Below are positions 24,885 to 34,704 of a DNA stretch of 64,000 bases, one piece after another. Location: assembly GCF_016925675.1 (NCBI RefSeq), contig NZ_CP070506.1, positions 5,764,501 to 5,828,500 on the forward strand. The letters are read 5' to 3'. The translations under genes were made by a program, and so were the position numbers. The DNA comes from Pseudomonas hygromyciniae (GTDB lineage: Bacteria > Pseudomonadota > Gammaproteobacteria > Pseudomonadales > Pseudomonadaceae). The notes beneath the pieces are model-generated. The model was not told the origin of the DNA. It did no database searches and saw only the letters and a program-made list of their open reading frames with translations. Position 1 is the stretch's first letter; every line of letters begins with the position of its first letter.

Positions 24885-25210
24885 ACCGCTCCCCTTGGAA
24901 TCAAAAGTCAGAACGTCAATGCCCTGAGTTCATACGATCGATCCGTGTGGCGGACGGTGGCGGTCATTTACTGGTTATTGGCAGACAGTCGGTGGCCCGA
25001 TGACATATAGCTTAATGATATTTATCTTGACGAATAAATATCTTTTAAGAATAAGCAAAAGCATAAGCAACAGGCTCCATTCGTCAGGATTACTCCGGAA
25101 AATCCCGCTATTTTCAGCGCCCGTTCAGCCTTTGTGGCGAGCGAGCCCTCAAACTAGGCCCGCGTCACGACCCACTTAGCCGCGCATCCACCGACTATCG
25201 AGGTCGCCCC
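24885..25210. other. Divergent intergenic region between TonB receptor and PagP-like gene
   Basis: 326 bases, much more AT-rich than the flanking genes around 25000-25075. It must hold both promoters. It contains the 9-bp inverted repeat listed separately and the short direct repeats AAGCAAAAGCATAAGCAA. No coding segment, terminator or Fur box was recognised. Confidence 0.6.
25017..25042. promoter_or_regulatory. AT-rich inverted repeat upstream of the TonB receptor
   Basis: GATATTTAT and its exact reverse complement ATAAATATC flank CTTGACGA. The size and spacing suit a dimeric regulator site controlling the receptor or the divergent gene. The regulator is not identified. Confidence 0.45.
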
Positions 25211-25687
25211 ATGAAAAACCGACTTTCCGGCCTGCTGCTCCTGGCGCAGGCCACCACCGCCCTGGCCGCCGAAGCGCCGGCCAACGACGACAAAGGCTTC
25301 TGGTACGCCCAGACCAGCGTCTATACCCGGCACTTTGCGCCGGATCCCGAGCACAACAACAATCAGGACCTGATCGGCCTGGAGCGTAATGACGCTTCGG
25401 GGTGGGTGTATGGCGGTGCGACCTTTCGCAACTCGTTTCGCCAGCGCTCGTACTACGCGTACGCAGGCAAACGCTACGACATGAGCGACTATCCGGTGTA
25501 TTTGAAGCTGACCGGCGGGGCGATCCAGGGCTATCGCGGCAAATACCGCGACAAGATCCCGCTGAACCGCTACGGCGTGGCGCCGGTGATCATTCCGTCG
25601 GTGGGAGCCCACTATGGGCCGATAGCGGCGGAATTCGTATTGCTGGGGTTCAATGCGGCGATGGTGACCACAGGCGTGCGGTTCTGA
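25211..25687 (+). CDS. PagP-like outer-membrane beta-barrel protein
   Basis: 158 residues with a signal peptide (to about ALA, residue 19). The mature part has alternating aromatic strands (GFWYAQTSVYTRHFAPDPEH, GWVYGGATFRNSFRQRSYY, YDMSDYPVYLKLTGG) and ends in Phe, as expected for an eight-stranded barrel. The layout resembles the divergent Pseudomonas PagP-like lipid A palmitoyltransferases; His and Ser residues are present, but I cannot prove the active site. Some genomes label this family 'sn-glycerol-3-phosphate transporter', which its structure does not support. Confidence 0.6.
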   Translation: MKNRLSGLLLLAQATTALAAEAPANDDKGFWYAQTSVYTRHFAPDPEHNNNQDLIGLERNDASGWVYGGATFRNSFRQRSYYAYAGKRYDMSDYPVYLKLTGGAIQGYRGKYRDKIPLNRYGVAPVIIPSVGAHYGPIAAEFVLLGFNAAMVTTGVRF

Positions 25688-25734
25688 CACCGACAGACGT
25701 GAGTAGACACAATCCCCTGTGGGAACCGGGCCTA

Positions 25735-25820
25735 TGTGGGAGCGGGCTTGCCCGCGAATGCGGTGTGTCAGTCAACACATCCAGCGACTGATTCACCGCT
25801 TTCACAGGCAAGCCCACACA
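25735..25820. repeat. Degenerate REPIN between convergent genes
   Basis: TGTGGGAGCGGGCTTGCCCG on the left and an inverted, diverged copy ending GGCAAGCCCACACA on the right. A further partial copy (CTGTGGGAACCGGG) lies just before, at about 25718. It separates the PagP-like gene from the reductase gene. Confidence 0.75.
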
Positions 25821-25830
25821 CCGTTTGAAG

Positions 25831-26799
25831 TCAGGAGCGTGGGGCGTAGGCAAACACGTCGGCGCGCATCTGGTGTGCATCCATGCCGGCGTTGACCAGC
25901 GCATCCAGCGTGCCGTAGATCATCGCCGGCGAACCACTGGCATAGACATGCACGGCCTTGAGGTCGGTAATGTCTTCGCACACGGCTTCATGCAACAAGC
26001 CGCAACGCCCTTCCCAACCGCACAGGTCGCTGACCACTTTATGCAGGAACAGGTTGGGCAATTGCTGCCACTGCTCCCAATGCTCCACCTGGTAGAAGTC
26101 TTCGGGACGACGCACGCCCCAATACAGATGCACCGGATGCTTGAAACCACTGGCCCGGCAATGTTCGATCAGGCTATGCATCTGCGCCATGCCAGTGCCG
26201 GCTGCGATCAACACCAGCGGCCCGTCGGGCAACTCGGCCAAGTGGGTATCGCCAAACGGCAGCTCGACCCGCGCCATCTGGTTACGCTGCAACTGCTCGA
26301 TCAGGCTGCGGGCGCTGTCTTCGCGCACCAGCACATGCAATTCCAGCTCGCGCCCGGCATGGGGTGCCGAAGCCAGAGAAAAGGCCGACTTCTCGCCGTT
26401 TTCGCGCTCGATCATCAGGTACTGGCCAGCGTGGTAGCGCAGCGCCTTGCCGGCTGGAGCCCGCAGGCGCACGCGCCACACATCGCCACCCAAGTCCACG
26501 CACTCGCTCAACTGGCAGGAAAGCTTGCGCACCGGTAACTCCCCCGGCGCCAACACGCCATCCCAGAGCACGATGCAATCTTCCAGGGGCTCGGCGATGC
26601 AGGTATAGAACTCGCCATGATCGCGCACCTCACCGGCTTGTTGCACCCGGCCCTCGACCAACAGGGCCGCGCATACATGGCATACGCCATTGCGGCACGC
26701 CTGCGGGCATTCGTAGCCCAGGCGCCGCGCGCCTTCAAGAATCCGCTCGCCCGGCTGCAGGTCGAGGACCGCACCGGAAGGTTGCAGGGTTACACGCAT
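25831..26799 (-). CDS. Ferredoxin-flavin reductase (CDP-6-deoxy-glucoseen reductase family)
   Basis: 322 residues: an N-terminal plant-type [2Fe-2S] ferredoxin domain (CPQACRNGVCHVC and a fourth Cys in FYTCIAEPL), an FAD domain (LRYHAGQYLMIERENGEKS) and an NAD domain (VLIAAGTGMAQMHSLIEHCR). It passes electrons from NAD(P)H to an acceptor. The ATG overlaps the ubiD stop by one base (TGATG), so the two are coupled. In E. coli the flavin reductase gene fre follows ubiD; this larger protein occupies the same slot. The sugar-reductase family name is probably misleading here. Confidence 0.85.
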   Translation of the reverse strand: MRVTLQPSGAVLDLQPGERILEGARRLGYECPQACRNGVCHVCAALLVEGRVQQAGEVRDHGEFYTCIAEPLEDCIVLWDGVLAPGELPVRKLSCQLSECVDLGGDVWRVRLRAPAGKALRYHAGQYLMIERENGEKSAFSLASAPHAGRELELHVLVREDSARSLIEQLQRNQMARVELPFGDTHLAELPDGPLVLIAAGTGMAQMHSLIEHCRASGFKHPVHLYWGVRRPEDFYQVEHWEQWQQLPNLFLHKVVSDLCGWEGRCGLLHEAVCEDITDLKAVHVYASGSPAMIYGTLDALVNAGMDAHQMRADVFAYAPRS

Positions 26800-28265
26800 C
26801 AATCTATTCCCAATTCTTTCCACATCGCATCGACACGCGCCGTCACGGCTTCATCCTTGACGATTACCCGGCCCCACTCACGGGTGGTTTCACCCGGCCA
26901 TTTGTGGGTCGCATCCAAGCCCATCTTCGAACCCAGGCCCGACACCGGCGAGGCGAAGTCGAGGTAGTCGATCGGCGTGTTATCGATCATCACCGTATCG
27001 CGCTTGGGGTCCATGCGCGTGGTGATGGCCCAGATCACGTCGTTCCAGTCCCGGGCGTTGATGTCGTCGTCGGTGACAATAACGAACTTGGTGTACATGA
27101 ACTGTCGCAAAAACGACCACACACCGAGCATGACGCGCTTGGCATGGCCCGGGTACGACTTCTTCATGGTCACGATGGCCATGCGGTACGAGCAGCCTTC
27201 CGGCGGCAGGTAGAAGTCGGTGATTTCCGGGAACTGCTTCTGCAGGATCGGCACGAACACTTCGTTCAGCGCCACGCCGAGGATCGCCGGTTCATCAGGC
27301 GGCCGGCCGGTGTAGGTGCTGTGGTAGATCGGTTTGATCCGGTGGGTGATGCGCTCGACGGTGAACACCGGGAAGCTGTCGACTTCATTGTAGTAGCCGG
27401 TGTGGTCACCATACGGGCCTTCATCGGCCATCTCGCCCGGATGAATCACGCCTTCAAGGATGATTTCGGCGGTGGCCGGTACTTGCAGGTCGTTGCCACG
27501 GCACTTCACCAACTCGGTGCGGTTGCCGCGCAGCAGGCCGGCAAAGGCGTACTCAGACAGGCTGTCGGGCACCGGCGTCACTGCACCGAGGATCGTCGCC
27601 GGGTCGGCACCCAGGGCCACAGAGACCGGGAACGGCTGGCCCGGGTGCTTTTCGCACCACTCGCGGAAATCCAGCGCACCGCCACGGTGGCTCAACCAGC
27701 GCATGATGACCTTGTTGCGTCCGATCACTTGCTGGCGGTAGATGCCCAGGTTCTGGCGGTCCTTGTTCGGGCCCTTGGTGACGGTCAGGCCCCAGGTGAT
27801 CAGCGGGCCGACATCGCCGGGCCAGCAGGTCTGCACCGGGAGCATCGCCAGGTCGACATCATCGCCTTCGATGACCACTTCCTGGCAGACCGCGTCTTTG
27901 ACCACCTTGGGCGCCATGGCAATGATCTTGCGGAAGATCGGCAGCTTCGACCACGCGTCCTTCAGGCCCTTGGGCGGCTCGGGCTCCTTGAGGAAGGCCA
28001 GCAGCTTGCCGATTTCGCGCAGTTCGCTGACCGACTCGGCGCCCATGCCGAACGCCACCCGGTCGGGCGTGCCGAACAGGTTGCCGAGCACCGGGATATC
28101 AAAGCCTGTGGGGTTTTCGAACAGCAGCGCCGGGCCCTTGTTACGCAAGGTGCGGTCGCAAATCTCAGTCATTTCCAGGACCGGGGAAACCGGCACCTGA
28201 ATACGTTTCAACTCTCCGCGCTGCTCAAGTTGCTGCACGAAATCCCGAAGATCCTTGAATTTCAT
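26799..28265 (-). CDS. ubiD: UbiD decarboxylase (prenylated FMN-dependent)
   Basis: 488 residues, full length. The start [20 protein letters not shown] matches the family; a reading four codons longer does not. [16 protein letters not shown] and the prFMN/Mn-binding region with [13 protein letters not shown] (Glu-rich segment near residue 290) are conserved. It removes the ring carboxyl group of 4-hydroxy-3-polyprenylbenzoate in ubiquinone synthesis and needs the prenyl-FMN made by UbiX. It is upstream of, and translationally coupled to, the ferredoxin-flavin reductase. The rho terminator lies just upstream. Confidence 0.95.
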   Translation of the reverse strand: MKFKDLRDFVQQLEQRGELKRIQVPVSPVLEMTEICDRTLRNKGPALLFENPTGFDIPVLGNLFGTPDRVAFGMGAESVSELREIGKLLAFLKEPEPPKGLKDAWSKLPIFRKIIAMAPKVVKDAVCQEVVIEGDDVDLAMLPVQTCWPGDVGPLITWGLTVTKGPNKDRQNLGIYRQQVIGRNKVIMRWLSHRGGALDFREWCEKHPGQPFPVSVALGADPATILGAVTPVPDSLSEYAFAGLLRGNRTELVKCRGNDLQVPATAEIILEGVIHPGEMADEGPYGDHTGYYNEVDSFPVFTVERITHRIKPIYHSTYTGRPPDEPAILGVALNEVFVPILQKQFPEITDFYLPPEGCSYRMAIVTMKKSYPGHAKRVMLGVWSFLRQFMYTKFVIVTDDDINARDWNDVIWAITTRMDPKRDTVMIDNTPIDYLDFASPVSGLGSKMGLDATHKWPGETTREWGRVIVKDEAVTARVDAMWKELGID

Positions 28266-28372
28266 TAACCATGCCACCCGTAAAATAGGCGTACATCGTA
28301 CCTGCTCTGAGGGCCGCTGGCAGCCCTATCGGCGGCGCAATTGCCCGCCAGGTGCCGTTAAAAACCCCAGGC

Positions 28373-28405
28373 AAAAAAATGGCGCCCCTGGGGGCGCCAT
28401 TTTTT
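28373..28405 (-). terminator. Rho-independent terminator of rho
   Basis: ATGGCGCCCC and GGGGCGCCAT form a GC-rich stem flanked by an A-run and a T-run, so it can work in both directions. It follows the rho stop codon by about 20 bases. Confidence 0.9.
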
Positions 28406-28423
28406 CGGACCTGAAACGTCGTA

Positions 28424-29683
<1,260 letters not shown>

Positions 29684-29878
29684 ATAGGAATGACGTAATC
29701 ATTTATAGAGGGGGGGAATTAAGCTTTTGGCTTAATGAGGCCGCGCCGCAGAGAAGGCGACAGGATCGCGTACTAATCGAAAGGAATGCGTCGGCGACGG
29801 CTTGCAGGGGGCAGTGGAGAAACCAGTGCGGGGCCGAATGTACCACCTGAATTTCAGAGCGTCTAGCCCTGCTTTACG

Positions 29879-29908
29879 AAAAAGCCCCGCAATTTGCGGG
29901 GCTTTTTT
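29879..29908 (-). terminator. Rho-independent terminator of trxA
   Basis: AAAAAGCCCCGC pairs with GCGGGGCTTTTT around an AATTT loop, directly after the trxA stop. Strong stem and T-run in both directions. Confidence 0.92.
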
Positions 29909-29915
29909 ACGACGC

Positions 29916-30245
29916 TTAGAGGTTGGCGTCGATGAATGCAGCCAGTTGCGACTTGGACAGTGCGCCGACCTTGGTCGCTTCGACGTTGCCGTTCTTGAAC
30001 AGCATCAGGGTCGGGATACCACGTACGCCGTGCTTGGCCGGGGTTTCCTGGTTTTCGTCGATGTTCAGCTTGGCAATGGTCAGTTTGCCTTCGTAGGTGG
30101 TTGCGATGTCGTCCAGGACCGGAGCGATCATTTTGCAAGGACCGCACCACTCAGCCCAGTAGTCAACCAGCACCGGGCCTTGAGCCTTCAGTACTTCGGC
30201 CTCAAAGGTCGCGTCGGTGACGTGCTTGATAAGATCGTTGCTCAT
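29916..30245 (-). CDS. trxA: Thioredoxin 1
   Basis: 109 residues. The active site is W33-C34-G35-P36-C37 ([17 protein letters not shown]), followed by the cis-proline loop [13 protein letters not shown]. It reduces protein disulfides in the cytoplasm. The start MSNDLIKHV at 30245 has GGAG seven bases upstream; a longer reading from 30287 is not thioredoxin-like. Next to rho, as in many gammaproteobacteria, with own terminator. Confidence 0.97.
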   Translation of the reverse strand: MSNDLIKHVTDATFEAEVLKAQGPVLVDYWAEWCGPCKMIAPVLDDIATTYEGKLTIAKLNIDENQETPAKHGVRGIPTLMLFKNGNVEATKVGALSKSQLAAFIDANL

Positions 30246-30365
30246 GGATGTCTCCGGGTTGTAAGCAAAAAAAACGTTGCCCATCATAGCTGCCCTTCCT
30301 TCGTTCAGGAAGCCGCCGCTGATTGACTCTTGCTATCGAACGCCATCATTTTGGATATGGCCGGA

Positions 30366-31067
30366 TCAGGAGGCCGCCACCGTCACAAAGATGATCCCTG
30401 TGCGCAACGCAGCGTTACGCACGTGTTCCTGCATGGCTTTTTGTGCCGCCGGGCTGCTGCGCCGGGCCAGGGCACGGAGGATCTTGCGGTGCTCCTGCCA
30501 GGTTTCCATCGCCCGCTCCGGTCGGATGAACGGTAGTTTCTGGCTTTCCAGGAACACCTCGGCACTGGCGCTGAGGATGTTCACCATCGCCTGATTGCCA
30601 CTGGCCAACAGGATGCGCTGGTGAAAAGCGAAGTCCAACCGGGCGGCGGCCTCGAAATCACCGGACTTGAGCTCCCGGCGCATGGCCTGGACATTATCTT
30701 CGAGCCAATCCAGTTCCTCGGTGGTCAGCGTCATGGCCGCCAGCCCCGCCGCAAAACCCTCCAGGGCATAACGTAACTGGAAGATATCCAGCGGACTGGC
30801 CTGCGCCGTAAACGGCCAGGCCACCCCCTTCATCTCGGCCGCCGGTGGCGCCTGCACAAACACACCCTTGCCCGGTTGCACGCTGACCAGCCCCAGGGCA
30901 CTGAGCGATGACAAGGCCTCGCGCAACGAGGCACGACTGACCCCCAATTGCATCGCCAGATCCCGCTGCGAAGGCAATGCATCGCCGGGACCGAAGCCCT
31001 GCTCCTTGATGAGCTTGCGGATAGCTTGCAAGGCCGCTTCCGGTACGGCTTGGGCGATGGAATTCAT
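30366..31067 (-). CDS. FCD-domain GntR family transcriptional regulator
   Basis: 233 residues. The N-terminal winged helix (LIKEQGFGPGDALPSQRDLA, then QLGVSRASLREALSSLSALG) is the GntR DNA-binding domain; the C-terminal all-helical part (FQLRYALEGFAAGLAAMTL ... AAARLDFAFHQRIL) is the FCD ligand-binding domain with Asp/His metal-site residues. The ATG at 31067 starts MNSIAQAVPE; a longer reading adds non-family residues. It is divergent from the amino-acid-type ABC operon (256 bases between them) and probably controls it. Confidence 0.9.
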   Translation of the reverse strand: MNSIAQAVPEAALQAIRKLIKEQGFGPGDALPSQRDLAMQLGVSRASLREALSSLSALGLVSVQPGKGVFVQAPPAAEMKGVAWPFTAQASPLDIFQLRYALEGFAAGLAAMTLTTEELDWLEDNVQAMRRELKSGDFEAAARLDFAFHQRILLASGNQAMVNILSASAEVFLESQKLPFIRPERAMETWQEHRKILRALARRSSPAAQKAMQEHVRNAALRTGIIFVTVAAS

Positions 31068-31197
31068 GAAAAAACCCGAGTTTTCAGTCAACAGTGGGCC
31101 TAGTTGTAAAGCTATTCTCGGTAGCCGGCAAGCCACGCCCCAAAGGGGCTCGCCCGGTTTTGCCGGCGCTCGAAAAGGGTGCGAAGCGGGACTTTAC

Positions 31198-31208
31198 TGT
31201 TCAGACCA
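31198..31208. promoter_or_regulatory. Candidate FCD-regulator operator
   Basis: TGTTCAGACCA fits the FCD-GntR half-palindromic pattern TnGTnnnACnA with one mismatch, and CAGACC is repeated (CAGACCAGTCAGACC). It lies in the gap between the regulator and the ABC operon it would control. Confidence 0.35.
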
Positions 31209-31323
31209 GTCAGACCGCTGCACGCCTCGAAAAACCTGCCTTGCAGGCGTTTCAGAGCGCCATGGCACGGGCTATGCACTGGCAACACTCAGAAAATCCC
31301 TTCGCCCTTTTCGGAGAGTTGCC

Positions 31324-32109
31324 ATGACCAAGCGTTGCAGCGTCCTGCTCACTGCGTTGTTTGCCAGCCTGATGCTCAGCCAGGCACCTGCCCAGGCCAG
31401 TGGCCTGGACGATATCGTCGCCCGTGGCACCCTCAAGGTCGCCGTACCCCAGGATTTCCCGCCATTCGGTTCGGTGGGTCCGGATATGAAACCACGTGGC
31501 CTGGACATCGATACCGCCAAACTGCTGGCCGAACAACTCAAGGTCAAACTGGAACTGACCCCGGTCAACAGCACCAACCGCATTCCGTTCCTCACCACCG
31601 GCAAAGTGGACCTGGTGATTTCCAGCCTGGGCAAGAACCCGGATCGCGAAAAGGTCATCGACTTCTCCAAGGCCTACGCGCCGTTCTATCTCGCGGTGTT
31701 CGGCCCACCTGAGGCGGCTATTGCGAGCCTCGATGACCTCAAGGGCAAGACCATCAGCGTAACCCGGGGCGCCATTGAAGATATCGAGTTGACCGCTGTC
31801 GCACCCAAGGAAGCAACGATCAAGCGTTTCGAAGACAACAACTCGACCATCGCCGCCTACCTCGCCGGCCAGGTGGACTTGATCGCCAGTGGCAACGTGG
31901 TGATGGTGGCGATCAGTGAGCGCAACCCCAAGCGGGTGCCGGCGTTGAAGGTCAAGCTCAAGGATTCGCCGGTGTATGTCGGCGTGAACAAAAACGAGCC
32001 GGCGCTGTTGGAGAAGGTCAACCAGATCCTGGCCGCCGCCAAGGCTGATGGCAGCCTGGAAAAGAACGCGATGCAGTGGCTCAAAGAACCATTGCCTGCA
32101 GATCTCTGA
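31324..32109 (+). CDS. Amino-acid-type ABC transporter substrate-binding protein
   Basis: 261 residues. Signal peptide to about AQA (residue 25), then the SBP_bac_3 fold: GTLKVAVPQDFPPFGSVGPD, GLDIDTAKLLAEQL, and LISSLGKNPDREKVIDFSKAY-type segment near residue 100. It binds a polar amino acid or related compound in the periplasm. GGAGAG precedes the ATG. It is first of a four-gene operon (binding protein, two permeases, ATPase). The exact ligand cannot be told from sequence. Confidence 0.9.
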   Translation: MTKRCSVLLTALFASLMLSQAPAQASGLDDIVARGTLKVAVPQDFPPFGSVGPDMKPRGLDIDTAKLLAEQLKVKLELTPVNSTNRIPFLTTGKVDLVISSLGKNPDREKVIDFSKAYAPFYLAVFGPPEAAIASLDDLKGKTISVTRGAIEDIELTAVAPKEATIKRFEDNNSTIAAYLAGQVDLIASGNVVMVAISERNPKRVPALKVKLKDSPVYVGVNKNEPALLEKVNQILAAAKADGSLEKNAMQWLKEPLPADL

Positions 32110-32123
32110 AGCGGAGCTGATTG

Positions 32124-32795
32124 ATGGCCTATCAATTTGACTTTGCGCCGGTGCTGGCCAATACCGACCTCCTGTTGCGCGGCGCGCTGTTCACCCTGGA
32201 ACTGACCGCCATCGGCGCCATCCTGGGGGTGGCGCTGGGGATTGTCGGCGCCGTGGTGCGGGCCTGGAAAATCCAGCCGTTCTGCTGGCTCTTCGGGGTG
32301 TATGTCGAGTTGATTCGCAACACACCGTTCCTGGTGCAGTTGTTTTTTATCTTCTTCGGCCTGCCATCCCTGGGCCTGCAAATTTCCGAATGGCAAGCGG
32401 CGGTATTGGCAATGGTGATCAACCTGGGCGCCTATTCCACGGAGATCATCCGCGCCGGTATCCAGGCGATTCCCCGCGGGCAACTGGAGGCGGCGGCAGC
32501 GCTGGCGATGACACGTTTTGAAGCGTTTCGCCACGTGGTGCTGCTGCCGGCGCTGGGCAAGGTCTGGCCGGCCCTGAGCAGCCAGATCATCATCGTGATG
32601 CTCGGCTCGGCGGTGTGCTCACAGATCGCCACTGAAGAGCTGAGCTTTGCCGCCAACTTTATCCAGTCGCGCAACTTCCGCGCCTTTGAAACCTACGCGC
32701 TGACCACGCTGGTGTACCTGTGCATGGCGCTGATGATCCGCCAGTTGCTCAATTGGATCGGGCGCCGGTATGTGACGAGGAACAGCCATGAGTGA
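32124..32795 (+). CDS. Amino-acid-type ABC transporter permease (first)
   Basis: 223 residues with five or so helices, HisM/GlnP type. VELIRNTPFLVQLFFIFFGL is the family signature in the first half and EAAAALAMTRFEAFRHVVLLP the EAA loop that contacts the ATPase. The start is the ATG at 32124, after CGGAGCTGATT; a TTG one codon earlier is less likely. It overlaps the next permease by eight bases, so both are co-translated and probably form a heterodimer. Confidence 0.9.
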   Translation: MAYQFDFAPVLANTDLLLRGALFTLELTAIGAILGVALGIVGAVVRAWKIQPFCWLFGVYVELIRNTPFLVQLFFIFFGLPSLGLQISEWQAAVLAMVINLGAYSTEIIRAGIQAIPRGQLEAAAALAMTRFEAFRHVVLLPALGKVWPALSSQIIIVMLGSAVCSQIATEELSFAANFIQSRNFRAFETYALTTLVYLCMALMIRQLLNWIGRRYVTRNSHE

Positions 32796-33438
32796 TTTTT
32801 CGTTCTGGGACATCGTGCGCAACCTGCTGACCGGCCTGCAGTGGACATTGCTGTTGTCGCTGGTGGCGTTTATCGGCGGTGGGCTGATCGGTTTGCTGGT
32901 AATGACTCTGCGCATCAGCAAAAAGGCGTTGCCGCGCAATATTGCCCGCACCTATATAGAGCTGTTCCAGGGCACGCCGCTGCTGATGCAGTTGTTCCTG
33001 GTGTTCTTCGGTGTGGCCTTGCTGGGGATCGATATCTCGCCGTGGCTGGCCGCCGCGATTGCCTTGACCCTGTTTACCAGCGCCTACCTGGCCGAGATCT
33101 GGCGCGGCTGTGTCGACTCCATTGCCCACGGGCAATGGGAAGCCTCCGCCAGCCTGGCCCTCAACCCTTATGAGCAACTGCGCTACGTAATCCTGCCCCA
33201 GGCCCTACGCATTGCCGTGGCGCCGACGGTGGGTTTCTCGGTGCAGGTGGTCAAGGGCACGGCGGTGACGTCGATCATCGGCTTCACCGAACTGACCAAG
33301 ACCGGCGGCATGCTCGCCAACGCCACCTTCGAGCCCTTCATGGTCTACGGCTTGGTGGCACTCGGTTACTTCCTGCTCTGCTACCCCTTGTCCCTCAGTG
33401 CCCGCTACCTGGAAAGGAGACTGCATGCCTCTGCTTAG
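32788..33438 (+). CDS. Amino-acid-type ABC transporter permease (second)
   Basis: 216 residues, same family as its upstream neighbour. YIELFQGTPLLMQLFLVFFG is the HisQM signature; EASASLALNPYEQLRYVILPQ is the EAA loop. GAGGAAC precedes the ATG. It overlaps the ATPase start by 14 bases. The two permeases differ enough to be distinct subunits of one channel. Confidence 0.9.
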   Translation: MSDFSFWDIVRNLLTGLQWTLLLSLVAFIGGGLIGLLVMTLRISKKALPRNIARTYIELFQGTPLLMQLFLVFFGVALLGIDISPWLAAAIALTLFTSAYLAEIWRGCVDSIAHGQWEASASLALNPYEQLRYVILPQALRIAVAPTVGFSVQVVKGTAVTSIIGFTELTKTGGMLANATFEPFMVYGLVALGYFLLCYPLSLSARYLERRLHASA

Positions 33439-34162
33439 AATATCCGCGCTGCATAAGTATTACGGCGATCACCATGTGCTCAAGGGCATCGATTTGACGG
33501 TCGAGGAAGGCCAGGTGGTGGCGATCATTGGCCGCAGTGGCTCGGGGAAATCCACCTTGCTGCGCACCCTCAATGGCCTGGAGTCGATCAACGACGGGGT
33601 GATTGAAGTCGATGGCGAATACCTCGACGCGGCCCGCGCCGACCTGCGCAGCCTGCGGCAGAAAGTCGGCATGGTGTTCCAGCAGTTCAACCTGTTCCCC
33701 CATTTGACGGTGGGTGAAAACGTCATGCTCGCGCCCCAGGTCGTGCAAAAAATATCCAAGGCCAAGGCTGCGCAACTGGCGCGGCAGATGCTTGACCGTG
33801 TGGGGCTGGGGGAAAAGTTCGATGCATTCCCCGATCGCCTGTCTGGGGGCCAACAGCAGCGGGTGGCCATTGCCCGCGCCCTGGCAATGTCGCCCAAGGT
33901 ATTACTGTGCGATGAAATCACCTCGGCACTGGACCCGGAATTGGTCAATGAGGTGCTCAGCGTAGTACGCCAACTGGCCAAGGACGGCATGACGCTGATC
34001 ATGGTGACCCATGAGATGCGCTTTGCCCGGGAAGTGGGCGACAAACTGGTGTTCATGCATCAGGGCAAGGTACATGAGGTGGGCGACCCGAAAACCCTGT
34101 TCGCCCAACCGCGCACCGCGGAACTGGCCAACTTCATTGGCTCAGTGGAACAGCCGGGCTGA
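33425..34162 (+). CDS. Amino-acid-type ABC transporter ATPase
   Basis: 245 residues, GlnQ/HisP type. Walker A GRSGSGKSTLL (about 37-47), Q-loop MVFQQFNLFPHLTV, signature RLSGGQQQRVAIARALAM and Walker B VLLCDEITSALDPE; the Glu after the Asp is present, so it should hydrolyse ATP. The ATG has AAGGAG upstream. Its last 29 bases overlap the 3' end of the convergent fimbrial gene at 34134, leaving no terminator between the two units. Confidence 0.93.
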   Translation: MPLLRISALHKYYGDHHVLKGIDLTVEEGQVVAIIGRSGSGKSTLLRTLNGLESINDGVIEVDGEYLDAARADLRSLRQKVGMVFQQFNLFPHLTVGENVMLAPQVVQKISKAKAAQLARQMLDRVGLGEKFDAFPDRLSGGQQQRVAIARALAMSPKVLLCDEITSALDPELVNEVLSVVRQLAKDGMTLIMVTHEMRFAREVGDKLVFMHQGKVHEVGDPKTLFAQPRTAELANFIGSVEQPG

Positions 34163-34700
34163 TACTCACCCCCAGTGGCACCCACTCCACCTGTACCTGC
34201 CCTTGGAGGGTGGTTTCGCGGCGCACAGAGAAAGCCCCCTGCGGCAAGTAAGGGTCAATCTCAAGCTCGGCCGATAGCCGTCGGCCTGCCACCGGAACAC
34301 CCGCCGCACGGGCGATCAGGACCTGCCCGGGCATTAGGCGCTCACCGGCAGCTATGGCCTGCGCGCCCTCGGCGACCAAATCCACCGACCGCCCGTCAAC
34401 ACGGGCGCGGCGGATGTTCAAGGCAAAGGCGCCATCACCGCCAAACCGAAAACCCAGCCCCCCCGCAGGCAGGCCACTGAATCGCAATGCCATGGGGGCA
34501 GGGTCTACACACACCACGTTCAGCAACACAGTTCGCCTGCCCAGCGACTGCGCGCCTGCGTGTCCATCCAGCAACTGCCCGAGGCGCAAGACGCCGTAGT
34601 CCACCCGAGGCTGGCTCAGCGCTAACTGACACGTCGCGCTGCTGGCCTCACCGACCAACAACGCCATCACGAACAACAGGCACCGGGAGTGGTTGCCCAT
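34134..34700 (-). CDS. Fimbrial minor subunit or tip protein
   Basis: 188 residues with a signal peptide (MGNHSRCLLFVMALLVGEASSA). The mature part has two early Cys (ATCQLALSQPRVDYGVLRLG and VVCVDPAPM) and beta-strand periodicity. The layout CxL..P..DYG resembles fimbrial subunits of the DUF1120/Saf-type pilin folds, but it is distinct from the major subunit at 38024. Start chosen at the signal peptide; it begins four bases after the usher stop, so the two are co-transcribed. As last gene after the usher it is probably the tip adhesin or a minor subunit. Confidence 0.65.
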   Translation of the reverse strand: MGNHSRCLLFVMALLVGEASSATCQLALSQPRVDYGVLRLGQLLDGHAGAQSLGRRTVLLNVVCVDPAPMALRFSGLPAGGLGFRFGGDGAFALNIRRARVDGRSVDLVAEGAQAIAAGERLMPGQVLIARAAGVPVAGRRLSAELEIDPYLPQGAFSVRRETTLQGQVQVEWVPLGVSISPAVPLSQ

Positions 34701-34704
34701 CGAC

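Noticed and set aside
31094..31327. 77-codon plus-strand frame between the regulator and the ABC operon
   Set aside because: No ribosome site, atypical composition, and it overlaps the control region and the true ABC start.
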